From: Anastatus disparis
Taxonomy: Eukaryota > Arthropoda > Insecta > Hymenoptera > Eupelmidae
Reading direction: 5' to 3'
Assembly (NCBI GenBank): GCA_017163975.1
Contig: JAFFSR010000229.1
Location: 11,550,001 to 11,614,000, forward strand
Length of the DNA stretch: 64,000 nt
Shown: positions 22,327-33,999 of the stretch, in pieces
How positions within the stretch are numbered: the first letter of the stretch is position 1
How the letters are laid out: every line of letters begins with the position of its first letter
Program-made: the position numbers and the translations under genes
The notes under the pieces: generated by a model
Seen by the model: the letters and a program-made list of their open reading frames with translations, nothing else
Told to the model about the DNA's origin: nothing
Databases searched by the model: none

Positions 22327-24659
22327 CTAAAAATGCAAAATTCATCAGATTTAAATATTTTCGGAATCATGGCGTTACAACGTAAATTTATAAGCAAACT
22401 CTCCACATCAAATGTTAGTTTTATCTCGATGAAATAAGCATTAATTTTCATTTTGATTGTCCAACATTTGTTAATTTAATGAGCAACGTTAAATAGTGCA
22501 TAAAAATAAAGAAAAAAATTCGATATAGTCGTAAATTAACTTATAATTAAGTAAATTACGTTAATCAACTTACTGTGCATTATCATAGCCAACCCACTGG
22601 TCACCCTTGACAGCATATGGAACTCGCTGCTCCTCTTGATAGTGAACTTCCCATTTTTCATTAATAAGCTTTTCACAGATTTCATTGTAACCTAAAGTTC
22701 CAGATAATCTAGTGTATGGTCCCTCTTCGCCACCGAATCGAGCTGGAGAACCGATTCTTTTTTGTGAAACATTATCAAGGGTAAAAGATCGTCCATAGAA
22801 AGGTACACCTAAGACAAGTTTTTCACGTGGAGCACCTTGTGAAATCCAATAGTTGACCGATGCATTCTAAAAAAGAAAAAAAATTGTAGAATGAATGATT
22901 ATTTTATGTGATTGAATTCTTTTGGATATCTTTGGAAGATCGATTAAGTTGATAGAATATATTCATGAATATTAAAATACTTCTCTTTTACTAGCTTTAC
23001 CTGAGAAGAATTCATTTTGTTAAAATTAAGATATAGAATAGATCATTTTATCTTTAGAATTAAGAATTTTAGAAATTTGAAATAAATGTTTTCATTACAT
23101 TGAATTGAAACTAAATACTTTTAAAGATTATTACAATTTTATTTTAAAAACTATTATATAATCCAACTTACCACATTAAGAAGAGCTTCAGCATCAGTTT
23201 CCCAAGATCCAGCATACAATGGAGCATTAATACCAGTTTTTTTATCCCATACACCATGCATATCATAAGCCATCAGATTAATGAAATGTAAGTATTTAGA
23301 AACTTCAGGAATAATATATGACAACGAGGCTGATTTTTCTGCTGCACCGACTGCTGCTGATAATATTAATCCTTCTTCATCAAAACGCTTTCGCAATTCT
23401 TTAAGTAATAGAATATAATTCTTCTTGTCTTCTTCGACACCTCCTCTTTGATTTGGATATTCCCAGTCAAAATCAAGACCCTCAAAATTATATTTCTTTA
23501 CGAATTCAACAGCGTTTTTCACAAAAGCTTTCCGTAATTCAGGTTTTGACAGTACTCGAGAATAAGTAGTAGAGCCTTCATTCCAACCACCAATAGCTAT
23601 TAAAGTTTTCGTACTGGGACTCAAACTTCGTAATTTATTGAATTTGTTAAATCCATCTTTGCCATCTGGCAAATCTCCCCATGGATCGATAATACGTATA
23701 CTGGCATCAGAATTAAGACCGACAAATGTATAGATTAAGTGGGTACAGAGTTTTGGATCAATATTTTCGATATCGATCCTACCAGCATCTGGGCGATATA
23801 CTGCCCAGCTACCGAAATAGCAAACGATTTTTTCTGAAAAATAGAGAGATTTTTTAATTCTATTTTACCAAAGTCAAAACTAATTAGTTCAATTCTTAAA
23901 TATTTAACCTTCCATGGATAATATTAGTCTTTATAGGCACTAGCCAAATTTTCAAATAAAATATCTCCAGGATAAGAAATTGTTATAAAAAATTTCTTTT
24001 ACAATGAATATCTAAACAAATAATTGGATCATAAAAACAGATATAACAAAAATATTTCAAAATTTTTCCAGATTTTTTTAACGATTTTTTTCTTAGCTAA
24101 AATTAATAGAATTTTTATATTCATAGTACCCACGGTGTATCAAAATTTTAACGGAGGTTTAAAAATAATAGGTGCTGATTTTAATGATAATACGGAGACA
24201 AGATGTCACCATTAATCATAAAAAAGAAGAATTGGTTTAATGTAATTAATCGTAACTTCAATCACATTAAACCAATTTAATTGAAATTAAAATGTATTAA
24301 AGAGAACTTCTACATTAACTTTTAGAATTTCTAAATTTCAAAAGATTATCTCACTTATTGTGTAGGAAATCAAACAGTTGACTTAAAACATGATAAAAAT
24401 TATGAAATTTATCTTTTATTAAATAATCATATGTATGATACCAGTAACCTGAATATTTAAACCTATGGAATATATTGATCATTTCATCCAAAATTAATAT
24501 AACACTTTACAGACTCAAAACTTTTAATTTTTTATATAAAATTTAGATTTTATTTGTAAACTGTAATCATTAGTATTAAAACTCACTGATTTACTTACTT
24601 TCATCTGAAGCAGCAGCGCAAGCCAATAAGGCAGCAAATAGCCAAAGTATTGGACGCAT
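21912..24659 (-). CDS. Endochitinase, GH18 + CBM14 (tandem copy A, 4 exons)
   Basis: Exons 24599-24659, 23172-23833, 22574-22866 and 21912-22326 join in frame (1431 nt, 476 aa). Residues 1-18 are a hydrophobic signal peptide (MRPILWLFAALLACAAAS). The GH18 barrel begins at KKIVCYFGSW and has all four family motifs: KTLIAIGGW (96-104), FEGLDFDWEYP with catalytic Glu145, MAYDMHG, and GGVMLWSIETDD. A Thr/Pro-rich linker of about 28 residues follows, then a six-cysteine CBM14 chitin-binding domain to the C-terminus. It should be a secreted endo-acting chitinase cleaving beta-1,4-GlcNAc chains. Architecture and the CYFGSWAVYRP start suggest the gut-type (group IV, Cht8-like) chitinases; Cht5-type moulting chitinase is less likely. 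The neighbour at 25829-29431 is a tandem paralogue with the same intron positions. Confidence 0.93.
22574..22866 (-). CDS. Exon 3 of chitinase A: GH18 insertion (CID) region
   Basis: Bounded by TTTTTTTAG|AATGCA and GCACA|GTAAGT. Encodes NASVNYWISQGAP, VLGVPFYGRSF, GYNEICEK and VGYDNAQ, the alpha+beta insertion typical of group A GH18 chitinases. Confidence 0.92.
23172..23833 (-). CDS. Exon 2 of chitinase A: GH18 catalytic core
   Basis: Enters in phase 1 after TTTTTCAG and ends in phase 0 at AATGTG|GTAAGT. Holds the first three GH18 motifs including the D-x-x-D-x-D-x-E-type catalytic centre. The substitution of Glu for Asp at position 138 (FEG rather than FDG) is outside the catalytic acids. 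Confidence 0.93.
24599..24659 (-). CDS. Exon 1 of chitinase A: signal peptide
   Basis: 61 nt from the ATG to GATGAAA|GTAAGT, encoding a 20-residue secretion leader plus the first base of the next codon. The paralogue's first exon has exactly the same length and phase. Confidence 0.9.
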
Positions 24660-24746
24660 TGCAATAATCTTGCCTTATTCCGTTCTAACGTAACACTGAC
24701 TATCGGAACAATAACTCTGTAACCTTTTGTAGACACTATTTGTCAT

Positions 24747-24795
24747 CTTATATAAAAAAAACTAGATAACAGTTTGATAAGCTCTTTGACTTATC
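24747..24795 (-). promoter_or_regulatory. Putative promoter of chitinase A: TATA box and GATA sites
   Basis: On the minus strand TATATAAG lies at 24747-24754, 88-95 bases upstream of the ATG. Further upstream are GATA-factor-type motifs: TGATAAG (24775-24781, plus-strand reading), GATAAG on the minus strand (24790-24795) and AGATAA (24764-24769). Insect gut genes are often controlled by GATA factors; the assignment here is inference from motif content and from the similar arrangement at chitinase B. Confidence 0.45.
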
Positions 24796-24829
24796 TTATT
24801 TTTCTTTGCCTTTGTCGGTGAGCTTCTAT

Positions 24830-25770
24830 ACTGGTGGTCAAATTTTTTATTGAAATAAAATTTCTCAGGTTACTCGTAAACGTTAGTATTTTTTTCGCCT
24901 TAGATTTTTAGAAGTACTTAAACGAATGATTAGATATCTTATTAGTCAGCTGGGAATCAACGATTTCTAGTTGCGACTTGAAAAATCACTTCATTTTTAA
25001 TTAATCAATAGATTACATCAGAGGAAAGGATTATGTACTTTCTCATAATAATAGTCTTTTTATGGAAAATATCATTTTTAAAATTTATTTTTATGAATTT
25101 TGACTAAACTTTTTATCAAAATTTATCAATTTAATGAAGAATAGATAACAACCTCTACTTCTATTAAGTTTGGTTAGCACTTTTATTTGTTATTTTAGAT
25201 AACATAAAAAAATTGGAACAAAAAGCTTTTATATATACATATAATTGCAGAACCTTACAATTTATCGTTCCACGAATATGTAACATATACATCTATATAT
25301 TCATATTACTCTATGTAATAATTATTTATTTACTTTTATCAACAGCTTTAAAATGTATACGCGCATTTTCCATTAAATGAATCACGTAATAGCCATTGCA
25401 TTAACCGAGTTATTTCTTTATGAAATTTTTCCTTATCAACATATTACGTTTTCTATACCTTTTTATTGATAACACATTAAATCATATTAATACGTTGAAA
25501 TTGAAATTTTTCAATATAATGATCTTAAAACTAATAGTAAACATTGTTTTATAGAAAAACAATAAAAACTAATAATTATTTTTAAATAATTACATATATT
25601 TTTCAAATAAATTTATAAAAATCATAATCAATATCAGTAATTATAAAAATATTAGAGTATAATACTTATTTACAATTTTAACAAGAATAAGCGTGTTTCA
25701 AACGATGCAAAATAATAAATTCATATTTGCTTTGCGCCGTCATACTTTAAATTCATTAATTTCAATCTAA
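24830..25770. other. Spacer between the two chitinase genes
   Basis: About 0.9 kb of A/T-rich DNA between the promoter of copy A and the 3' end of copy B. No gene or repeat seen. Confidence 0.6.
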
Positions 25771-25776
25771 TTTAAT

Positions 25777-25782
25777 TTTATT
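25777..25782 (-). terminator. Poly(A) signal AATAAA of chitinase B
   Basis: AATAAA on the minus strand 47 bases past the stop codon at 25829. Confidence 0.5.
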
Positions 25783-25828
25783 GAATTTTTAAAAAATGTG
25801 TTGTGAAATTTAATGCAAAATACTGCAA

Positions 25829-26192
25829 TTACTTTGGCGCTGAACAGTCAACTTTAGAGGGATCTTCGCAACTTTCCGTTTCCAAATCGAACACCAAATC
25901 TCCAGAGCAAGAAAGTTTGTGCTTTTGAAAACCTTTTCCACTGACGGGCACACAAAGATAAAAAACAGCACAATCGTCAGGATCTCTTATGTATCCTGGA
26001 GCAGTGCAATTAATTTCGGTTGGCGGTTTAGGTTTCGGTAATGGTGGTCCTCCGCGTAATACGTGATTCAGCGTCGTGAGTAATGGATACTTGCTACCGC
26101 ATACGCCTTTAAAATCGTCAGTTTCAATACTCCAAATCATAGCGCCACCAAGACCAAGCTTTTCTACAAGCTCAGCTTTTTCATAAATAGAA
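25829..26192 (-). CDS. Exon 4 of chitinase B: GH18 end, short linker, CBM14
   Basis: Starts after TTTTTCAG at 26193, completing a CG|T codon. It is 51 nt shorter than the copy A exon; most of the difference lies in the interdomain linker. Confidence 0.9.
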
Positions 26193-29100
26193 CTGAAAAA
26201 AAATATTGTAATTTGTGAGTTTATAAACTGTTAAAACTAATCGTGTAATTTTATATTTATAATATTTAATAATGTATTCTGAAAAATGAAATATAATTCA
26301 AGGTGATGTAACTACAAAGAAGGATCCCATCTTATCGACTAATAATAATAATTAAAATTGAAGCCATAATTTTAGAAAACAAAGCACATTAACCATAAAC
26401 ATTATTAAGTTAAATTTTCAAGCAAATTTATTCATTAATCTCAGTCAATTTTGGGTTCTCTAATAAAATGCCATTTTTCAATTCTCAATAAGTTAATATT
26501 ATTGAAATATTATTCAAATACGATAATTCAAAATTCTCTGAGGCTAGAAAATGAATTTATTTGAATATTTAACTGAATAATATTTATGGATCACATAACT
26601 AGCTAATGTATTTTATTTTCTCAAAATTATTGTTTTAATTTTGATTATCAACATAATTGTTTATTATCCGATTAGGTAGAATCCTTCTTCACAGTTATGT
26701 TTCCTTGAATTAAAAAATTGTCTTGACACAAGTTGAAACGATATTTACAGAAATTACTATTGTCCTCCAACATTTATGACATAATATGAGTTAATATAAC
26801 ATAAGAATGATACGCTTAAAAATGGTTTCATCTATGACCCTAGCAGATCTCATCAATATATTTCTTAATGATATTGTTTGTAAATTATTAAACTTTATAG
26901 TTATAAATGTCTAATAACAAATAACACGAATAACATCAACAACAGTACGCATTATTATCGATAAACTCACCGTGGATTTTCATAGCCAACCCATTGATCA
27001 CCTTTGAAAGCATATGGCACACGTTGCTCATTTTGCCAATGAACTTCCCATTTACCCTTCTTTTGCATCTCGCAAATTTCATTATAACCTAAACTTCCTT
27101 CTTCTTGAGTGTAAGGTCCTTTTTTTCCAGCTTCCGCTGGTGCTCCAATTCCATTTTGTTTTACATCTTTAAGAGTGAAGGAACGACCATAAAATGGTAT
27201 ACCTAAGACCAATTTTTCAGGTGGTGCTCCTTGAGAGATCCAATAATTAACAGATGCATTCTAGTAAATAAAGAATATATAAGTAAATTAAAATATTTAA
27301 GATTGATAAAGATTATGGATTTATCATGAAATTTTAATTGGGATTATCTTAGAAATTGCAACATTTGTAAAGATATTAATTTTTTCAGGAAGATTAATCG
27401 TTTTAAAATGAAATATTTATATTGAAAGTTGCAAGTTTCAACGTAAACTATTGCGTAAATTTCGTGATCAAAGGCAATCGATTATTATACATCAAATCAA
27501 CGTTTTATAAAAACATAAATAAAATTTCTATTTTATTTGAGTAAGTTTTTCAGTGATCTTAAAAACTCTCAAAATTATAAATTCAGTAATAATGTATCAC
27601 TTAGTTTAATTGCGTAAATCGAAGGATTTAATTGCAAAAAAAAAAAAATTAAAACCTTGCAATGTATACGTAAATGTAATTTCTAAGTAAGGTAAACTCG
27701 TAGAGTTGATAAGATGGCAACGATATGAATTAATAAACTTTTATTATGAGTACCTCTTTATAATTCATGAAAGTTTATTTTTTCCCCGAAAAGATTGTTG
27801 AACAATATATGCAATAATTTTAAACGATTTAAAATGATAATATCTATTTTTAAATAATTTTATAATGATTAAATTTATAAACTTACGACATTAAGCATAA
27901 GAAGTGTTTCATTATGTTTCTCCCAACTGCCTGGATATAATGGAGCATTAATACCAGTTTGCTCATCCCATTTGCCGTGCATATCATAAGCCATCAGATT
28001 AACGAAATGCAAGTACTTAGAAACCTCAGGAATAATATACGACAACGAAGCTGATTTTTCTACAGCACCTACAGCTGCAGTTATTAAAAGTCCTTCTTTG
28101 TCAAAACGTTCCCTTAGCTCTTTGAGCAAAAGAATATAGTTTTTCTTATCTGCTTCGACACCTCCTCTTTGATTTGGATATTCCCAATCGAAATCAAGAC
28201 CGTCGAAACCATATTGCCTTACGAAACTGACTGCTTTATCCACGAAAGCTTTTCGTTTTTCAGCTTTCGATACCATCTTTGAATATTTTTCAGAGCCCTC
28301 ATTCCAACCACCAATGGCTATTAAGGTTTTCGTACTTGGACTTCTACCACGCAATTGATTGAATTTATTGAAACCATCCTTGCCATGAGCCAAATCTCCC
28401 CATGGATCCAAAATACGGATACCACCGTCGTCATTCAGACCGACGAATGTGTAGATCAGGTGGGTACAAAGTTTTGGATCAATATCTTCGATTTTGATCC
28501 CACCATCGCCGGGACGATATACCGCCCAGCTACCGAAATAGCAAACAATCTTTTCTGTAAGTCACAAAAAAAAATTGTTTATTTAATGAAATTTTCAATA
28601 AAATAGAATAAATGAAACTTGTTGAACTCTAAGAATATAAAAGTTTAATGCATTACGATTAATTTTACGCTTTTTCTAGTTTTCATCTGCACTCTTTTCT
28701 AAGAAAAGCAGCATAAAAATAGGAAAAACACTATTCAATAATTTTTTACCCTCAAACTGTAAACTAGTAGGAATTCGCACTGATAATGCGTTTTTTAATT
28801 AACTGGAATTTTCAGAAAAAGTTAATTTAATCATAATTATTATAAATAAATGAATTTTTTTCATTGAATTAAAGAAGATTAATCGATCAGAAGAAAGAAG
28901 AAAATCACTAAGTTAAAACTTTTTTTTATAAAAGTGATAACAAATACAAAATCCCAATGAAGTGCAGTTAAAGGATTAAATTCAAATAATCTCTGGTATA
29001 CTTTCTCGATGATTGATTGTATAAAGTATCTATAAATTACACATAAATAAATGAAATCAACTGCATTTCATAAAAGTACTGTTACTAAAAGTCACTTTTG

Positions 29101-29431
29101 ATATCAATTATAATTATGAAATAATTTAAATCTAACAAAAGTTGCATGATCAAGTGTTAAAATATTCAAACGTGTCAAATCACTCAAACTTTTTTCCTTT
29201 TATTACTTATTGTTTTTTTACCGCATCATAAAAATCTTACATCAGAAATTTAATAAAATACTTGTTCAATGACTACGAATTCTTAATCCTCCGATTGCAC
29301 AACTAAAATTAATTAACTAACTTATATTGATTAGAAAACATTTTATAAATTATAGTGAAAAAAAACTTACTTTCATTTGCAGTAACAGCCGTAGCTAATA
29401 AAGCAACGAATAAAAAAATAATCACACGCAT
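25829..29431 (-). CDS. Endochitinase, GH18 + CBM14 (tandem copy B, 4 exons)
   Basis: Exons 29371-29431, 27887-28554, 26971-27260 and 25829-26192 join in frame (1383 nt, 460 aa). It opens with a signal peptide (MRVIIFLFVALLATAVTA). The GH18 domain has KTLIAIGGW, FDGLDFDWEYP with catalytic Glu145, MAYDMHG and GGAMIWSIETDD, all intact. The linker is only about a dozen residues and Pro/Lys-rich (PPLPKPKPPTE) instead of the long Thr/Pro linker of copy A. A six-cysteine CBM14 follows (NCTAPGYIRDPDDC to VDCSAPK). Intron positions and phases are identical to copy A, which lies about 1.2 kb downstream in the same orientation, so the pair arose by tandem duplication. Introns 2 and 3 are two to three times longer here. 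The likely role is a secreted, gut or peritrophic-matrix chitinase. An upstream in-frame ATG at 29509 precedes the predicted leader, but the start at 29431 matches copy A. Confidence 0.93.
26971..27260 (-). CDS. Exon 3 of chitinase B
   Basis: Bounded by TTTACTAG|AATGCA and CCACG|GTGAGT. Encodes NASVNYWISQGAPPEKLV through VGYENPR, closely matching copy A. Confidence 0.92.
27887..28554 (-). CDS. Exon 2 of chitinase B: GH18 catalytic core
   Basis: Enters after GACTTACAG in phase 1 and ends AATGTC|GTAAGT in phase 0. It has two more codons than copy A, near its end (EKHNETLLMLNV). The catalytic motif is the canonical FDGLDFDWEYP. Confidence 0.93.
29371..29431 (-). CDS. Exon 1 of chitinase B: signal peptide
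   Basis: 61 nt, ATG to AATGAAA|GTAAGT. Encodes a strongly hydrophobic 18-20 residue leader. Confidence 0.9.
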
Positions 29432-29511
29432 TTTGTTGATCTTACTTTGTCCAGTGTTTAAGTTAAATTGATTACCGAAATAATAAACTCCGAAAATTCT
29501 TGTGGACATTA

Positions 29512-29555
29512 TTTATAATCTTGACACACGTGATAAGCATACCTTAACCTTATCA
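29512..29555 (-). promoter_or_regulatory. Putative promoter of chitinase B: TATA box and GATA sites
   Basis: TATAAA on the minus strand at 29512-29517, about 80 bases upstream of the ATG. TGATAAG (29531-29537, plus-strand reading) and CTTATCA (29549-29555) lie just upstream. A TGTCCACAA motif downstream of the TATA box has a counterpart (TGTCTACAA) at copy A. Confidence 0.45.
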
Positions 29556-30417
29556 TATTTTTTGTGATTATGAAGACCACGTATGTTATAGTAATGTAAA
29601 TCAAATTTTATTTACATGAATTTTCTTTTAACTCTGACATACGACAGGATTATTCATATTAAATTTTTAGAAATGCTTATGAACTTTCTAGATGCACATA
29701 ATGATAAGATACTGTCGTTTATTGATTAAAAATTGGTGAATCAAAATTAATTTTAGTTTCAAATCAAATAAATTTTTTTGTGATTTCATAAAGAAAAATT
29801 TTCAAGTAAAAATTACAATAAACTAAATTTAAGTTATCATTGACTATTATTATGGTGAAAAATCATCATAATTTATGTTTAAATTTTCTAGAAAAATAAG
29901 AATTTTTATTATGCATCAAGCAAATTTCACCATAAACCATGATAATTTTTGGCCATAATTTTTCTCCGTATAGATTTTTAGAATAAAAAGGCTATTGATT
30001 TCTTGTAATAATATTTGGGAATCCCGCACTTATTGTTTTATCGAAGGAAATCAATAAGATTGTATAAACTGAGATATCTTTAAGTTAAATATTAAGTTCA
30101 ATTTTATAATTTAATGATGTTATCTTATTCGCATGTCGATTATGATAAAAATAATCAGATCTAATGGAGAATTTGTTATTTTTTCTTTAATCTTAAACTT
30201 TACAGTATTAAAAATTAATATTTCGTAGAAAAATATAAATCATAATTATAAAAAATCTTTGAAGTTGAAAAAAAAAATTATTTTTAATAATAATATTAAT
30301 AAAAAATCAATTTTTATTCATTACAATAGAGTTTGTATGGTCAACTTTTTTTTTATGCGTCAAACCCATCGAAATCAATAAAATCCAGAATGCATTTTTT
30401 TAAAAATTTCATTTTAT

Positions 30418-30606
30418 TTAACGTCACTGTTTTTATGCTATATCATTGCGATGTAAATTAGCGACGGAAGTCGTCAGCGTGTTTGTGAACAAAGCACTTG
30501 TATAACGTACAGTGGTGCGTGTATCAAACTGCCGAGAGCGAGATTCGAACTCGGGACCTCGAGACTACAAATCCATCACTCTATCGACTGAGCCACTTTA
30601 GACCTC
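30418..30606 (-). repeat. tRNA-derived SINE, copy 6
   Basis: Same family, minus orientation, with a well-preserved head (GAGTTCGAATCTCGC B-box region) and a GTTAAATAAAATGAAA-type tail. Confidence 0.85.
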
Positions 30607-33600
30607 TCTCAATACATTATAGTGGCTCCAATTAATGACTTTTGCATGAATAAAAGAAGAAGCTTTTATGTAATCATTATAACTAAGCTGATTGTCGTAA
30701 AAAAAGCCATCTCATAGAAAAAAACAAAATATACGTACATATTTTTATACCTGCCTGTCTTGAATAGAAAATTAAATTAAATTTTATTTTCAGCACTCAT
30801 ACAAAAACAAACTATAAATAAATGCATTGATATTTTCAATAGGACATAAAAATACATGTACCTAAAACGCATAAAAAAAGACCTACAATAGTATTGGATA
30901 CAACAAGAAACTCACTCCTCTTTGCCAAACTTGCTCTCTCTCTCTCTTTCTCTGATGTGCGTACAGCAGTGCGAAAATTTACATCTTTTGTTTTGTTATA
31001 TACCATGTATAACACCTATATAGATTTTCTGCTTCATACCTAACCAATAATACCGGAAAGCGTACATTTCGAATTAAATGCACTCAGCGATACGCTACTC
31101 TTACACACTCTCGCGTCTATATATAAATGCATATATGCAATGTAGTACTGCAGCGTTTATTGCAATACACATAGTGTATAGCCTTCCAACCAAATATCCG
31201 TCGATTTTCCATCGGCTCAAGTGGAAAATTCGATGAAACTACTTTGTACCCCCCAGTAAAGAGAAAGAGAGAAGAGATGGTCCATTGCATATATACTACG
31301 CGAGAAATTTAACTTCTATATGTGTATATGGCTAACGTCGATGTAACACGAATGGAATGTTCGCTGATGAAACTGAAAGCTTTCGGATGATTAATCGGAT
31401 TTTCAGGCCAATGTATAACTCTAGTACTTGGATTTTCGCTATATACGCATTCGGCAATCATTATATACATACATAAGAGAAAGAGAGCGAGCAATATGCA
31501 TTGTCGTTCTTTTGATACGTTCGATATCGCGCGATTTTTCGAGCAGAGAAAAAAGGAAAATGAAGAAAATAAATTATTTAAAATTATTAAAGTTATAGTA
31601 ATGGAAATTGAGATGAATGAATAGTTTATAGTGCTCATTGTGAATGGCATAGTTGGTAATAAAATATGATCCATTTACCGCTAAACGGGGAGAGTGTATT
31701 TGACTTTTTGTTTAATTATGCATTTCGCGTAATAGAAAGTTTAAAGTTTTTATTAAAATTTTTTAATTCAAATAGTATCATTGTTGATTTTAACAATTTA
31801 TTAATTTATAATAATAACTGAATTAATTTATAATTACGTAATTGTTTATTATTATATTTATACGCTCACATCTTTACTTCATATCTTGTTTGTTATATGC
31901 GTCTATTGATCGTAATGTAAATATTTTAAAAGTAACGTAATGAATATAAATATAAATTGATGTTAAATAACAATACAAATATAAGGAATGTTCATATTAT
32001 CGTTTCAGAGTTATTAGGGTAAGTAAAGAGGGAGGGAAAAATTATATGTCATCAACCTTTTTATGTTTATCCAACAAAACGCAAAATTGTTCAAGCAAAT
32101 AATATTAATTATTTTTATCAGTTTATAGCATTGTTATAGTTTGTTTATTAGTTAACACTTATCATATTTGTTTTTTTCCGTTTACACTTTTTTCTCAATT
32201 GACGAAGAGAATTGCCTGCATTTGATTCAAATTTTTTTCTAGTTTTAAGACATTTTTTCTTACGTAAAATCACAAATGAATTCGTGACCAATTTGCTTCA
32301 ACCTTCGATATTTTTAAAGTTATGAATAAATTTCTTATCAATTAATCAAATTTTTTAATAAACTTTACATCCACTTTAAGGTTTCGTATTAAATATTCTA
32401 AAATTTTCACCAGAAGTGCGTAAAAATCTAGATAGAAACTTTTTGATTAAAAGAGATTTTTTCCACAAAAATGTTAAAAAATTATAAAAAATAAAAATAT
32501 AATGACAAAATGTTATACAAAATTTCATTTTTATATTTGTCTTTTTATTTTTTTAAATTACGAATTTCACGGGCACACTGTATAAAAGATTTTATTAAAA
32601 TTCAAAACAAATATCTTTGAAAAAATAAAAACAAATTCGAAAAAAGCAAAAATCCAAGCAAATACGGATATATGCACGTATATCCGTTTGTGATATACCT
32701 TTGGTTACATATACAGTTGAATCACATGATATTCTTTGTTCGTATTGTTAGTTAAAAATTCGTTTTTACAAGAATTTTTATAATATACTATTACAATCCA
32801 ACTCGTTGACGCATTAGTAATACAAAGAATCAACTGCTATCGGACAAGCTATACACGATAAAATCTATGATAAGCCCAACGTACCTGTATTTTCGAAAAT
32901 TCATTTCATTCACACGCGCAAACTTTCATTCAAATAAAAAATATATATTTACAATAATTTATTTACACATTACTTGATATGATAAGTTAAAAATATATGA
33001 AAAAAAAATTTTAATCTTTGATAGTACAAAAGGCTTTAATTTAAAAATTTATGTACGTTAAGATTTAATAATGTTTTTCTGTTATCAGTTATTTATAAAT
33101 TTTATTTAAACGAAATGTATAATTTATCTGAATTATAAGTTTTCTTCATAACTCTATTAAAACGGAAAAGCCAATCCAGTCTAAGGTTCTCTGAATCGTT
33201 ATTAAACAAGAATTGCGTAATTAATGTAAACACGTTTAAACATTAAAAATTAGATAATAGGTAATACTGTTTTTCCGTAAATAACATCATAAAATCGGAA
33301 ATATAACACTAATTCCTCAAACTTCCATCTGTAGTAATATCTTTACATAAAATCAGTAATTATCTTTAAAAACTAAACAATTTTTAGTATTACATTGTTA
33401 AAAATAAATAATTTTTATATAATATACATTTTTAATAAACACTATTTTCTATTATGAAATATGATAAATGAATTGTTCAAAATTATAATTTTTTAAAATT
33501 TAAATCCTCATAAACAAAATTAAATAATAATAATTTTCTTTTAGTTTTCAATATCAAAATTTAATAGATTTTAAAATCTGTTTTTTTTTTTAAATAATTA

Positions 33601-33684
33601 TTTCATATCTTTTTATTTATATATTTTCATTTAGAAGAAATAATCTATTTAAAATTTATTCAAAGTGTTAAGAAATTGAACTAA

Positions 33685-33891
33685 GATAGATCAGCCGGTA
33701 CCTGAGCACCAGTTGATAGCTGAGCAAAATTGAATGTAATTCTTGAACATTCGATTTTTCACATACAATCAATCTTAATTACGTTAAAAATTATATGTGG
33801 AATAAATATTGTAGTTATCATAATACCACTAATCTAATAAGACAATTATCCATTCAAGTGTCTTAAATGTCCATTTACCGGCTGATTGATC
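33685..33891. repeat. Short inverted-repeat (MITE-like) element
   Basis: A 10-bp perfect inverted repeat TCAGCCGGTA (33691-33700 and its complement at 33876-33885) with weaker outward similarity (GATAGATCAGCC against GATCAATCAGCC) encloses about 175 bp. No other copy was seen in the window, so the element call rests on this symmetry alone. Confidence 0.35.
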
Positions 33892-33999
33892 CTCTGAAAA
33901 TCTGCGCAGTCTTTCAAAAATGCTGAAGTATAACTTCAATTATCTTACATCGGTAAAACAGGTTTCTATACTATTGGAAAATTGTAACTTTAATTTTAC

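Noticed and set aside
22081..22437. 118-codon plus-strand ORF
   Set aside because: Antisense shadow of chitinase A exon 4 and its intron.
31309..31674. 121-codon minus-strand ORF
   Set aside because: Low-complexity hydrophobic translation with no family resemblance and no splice partners.
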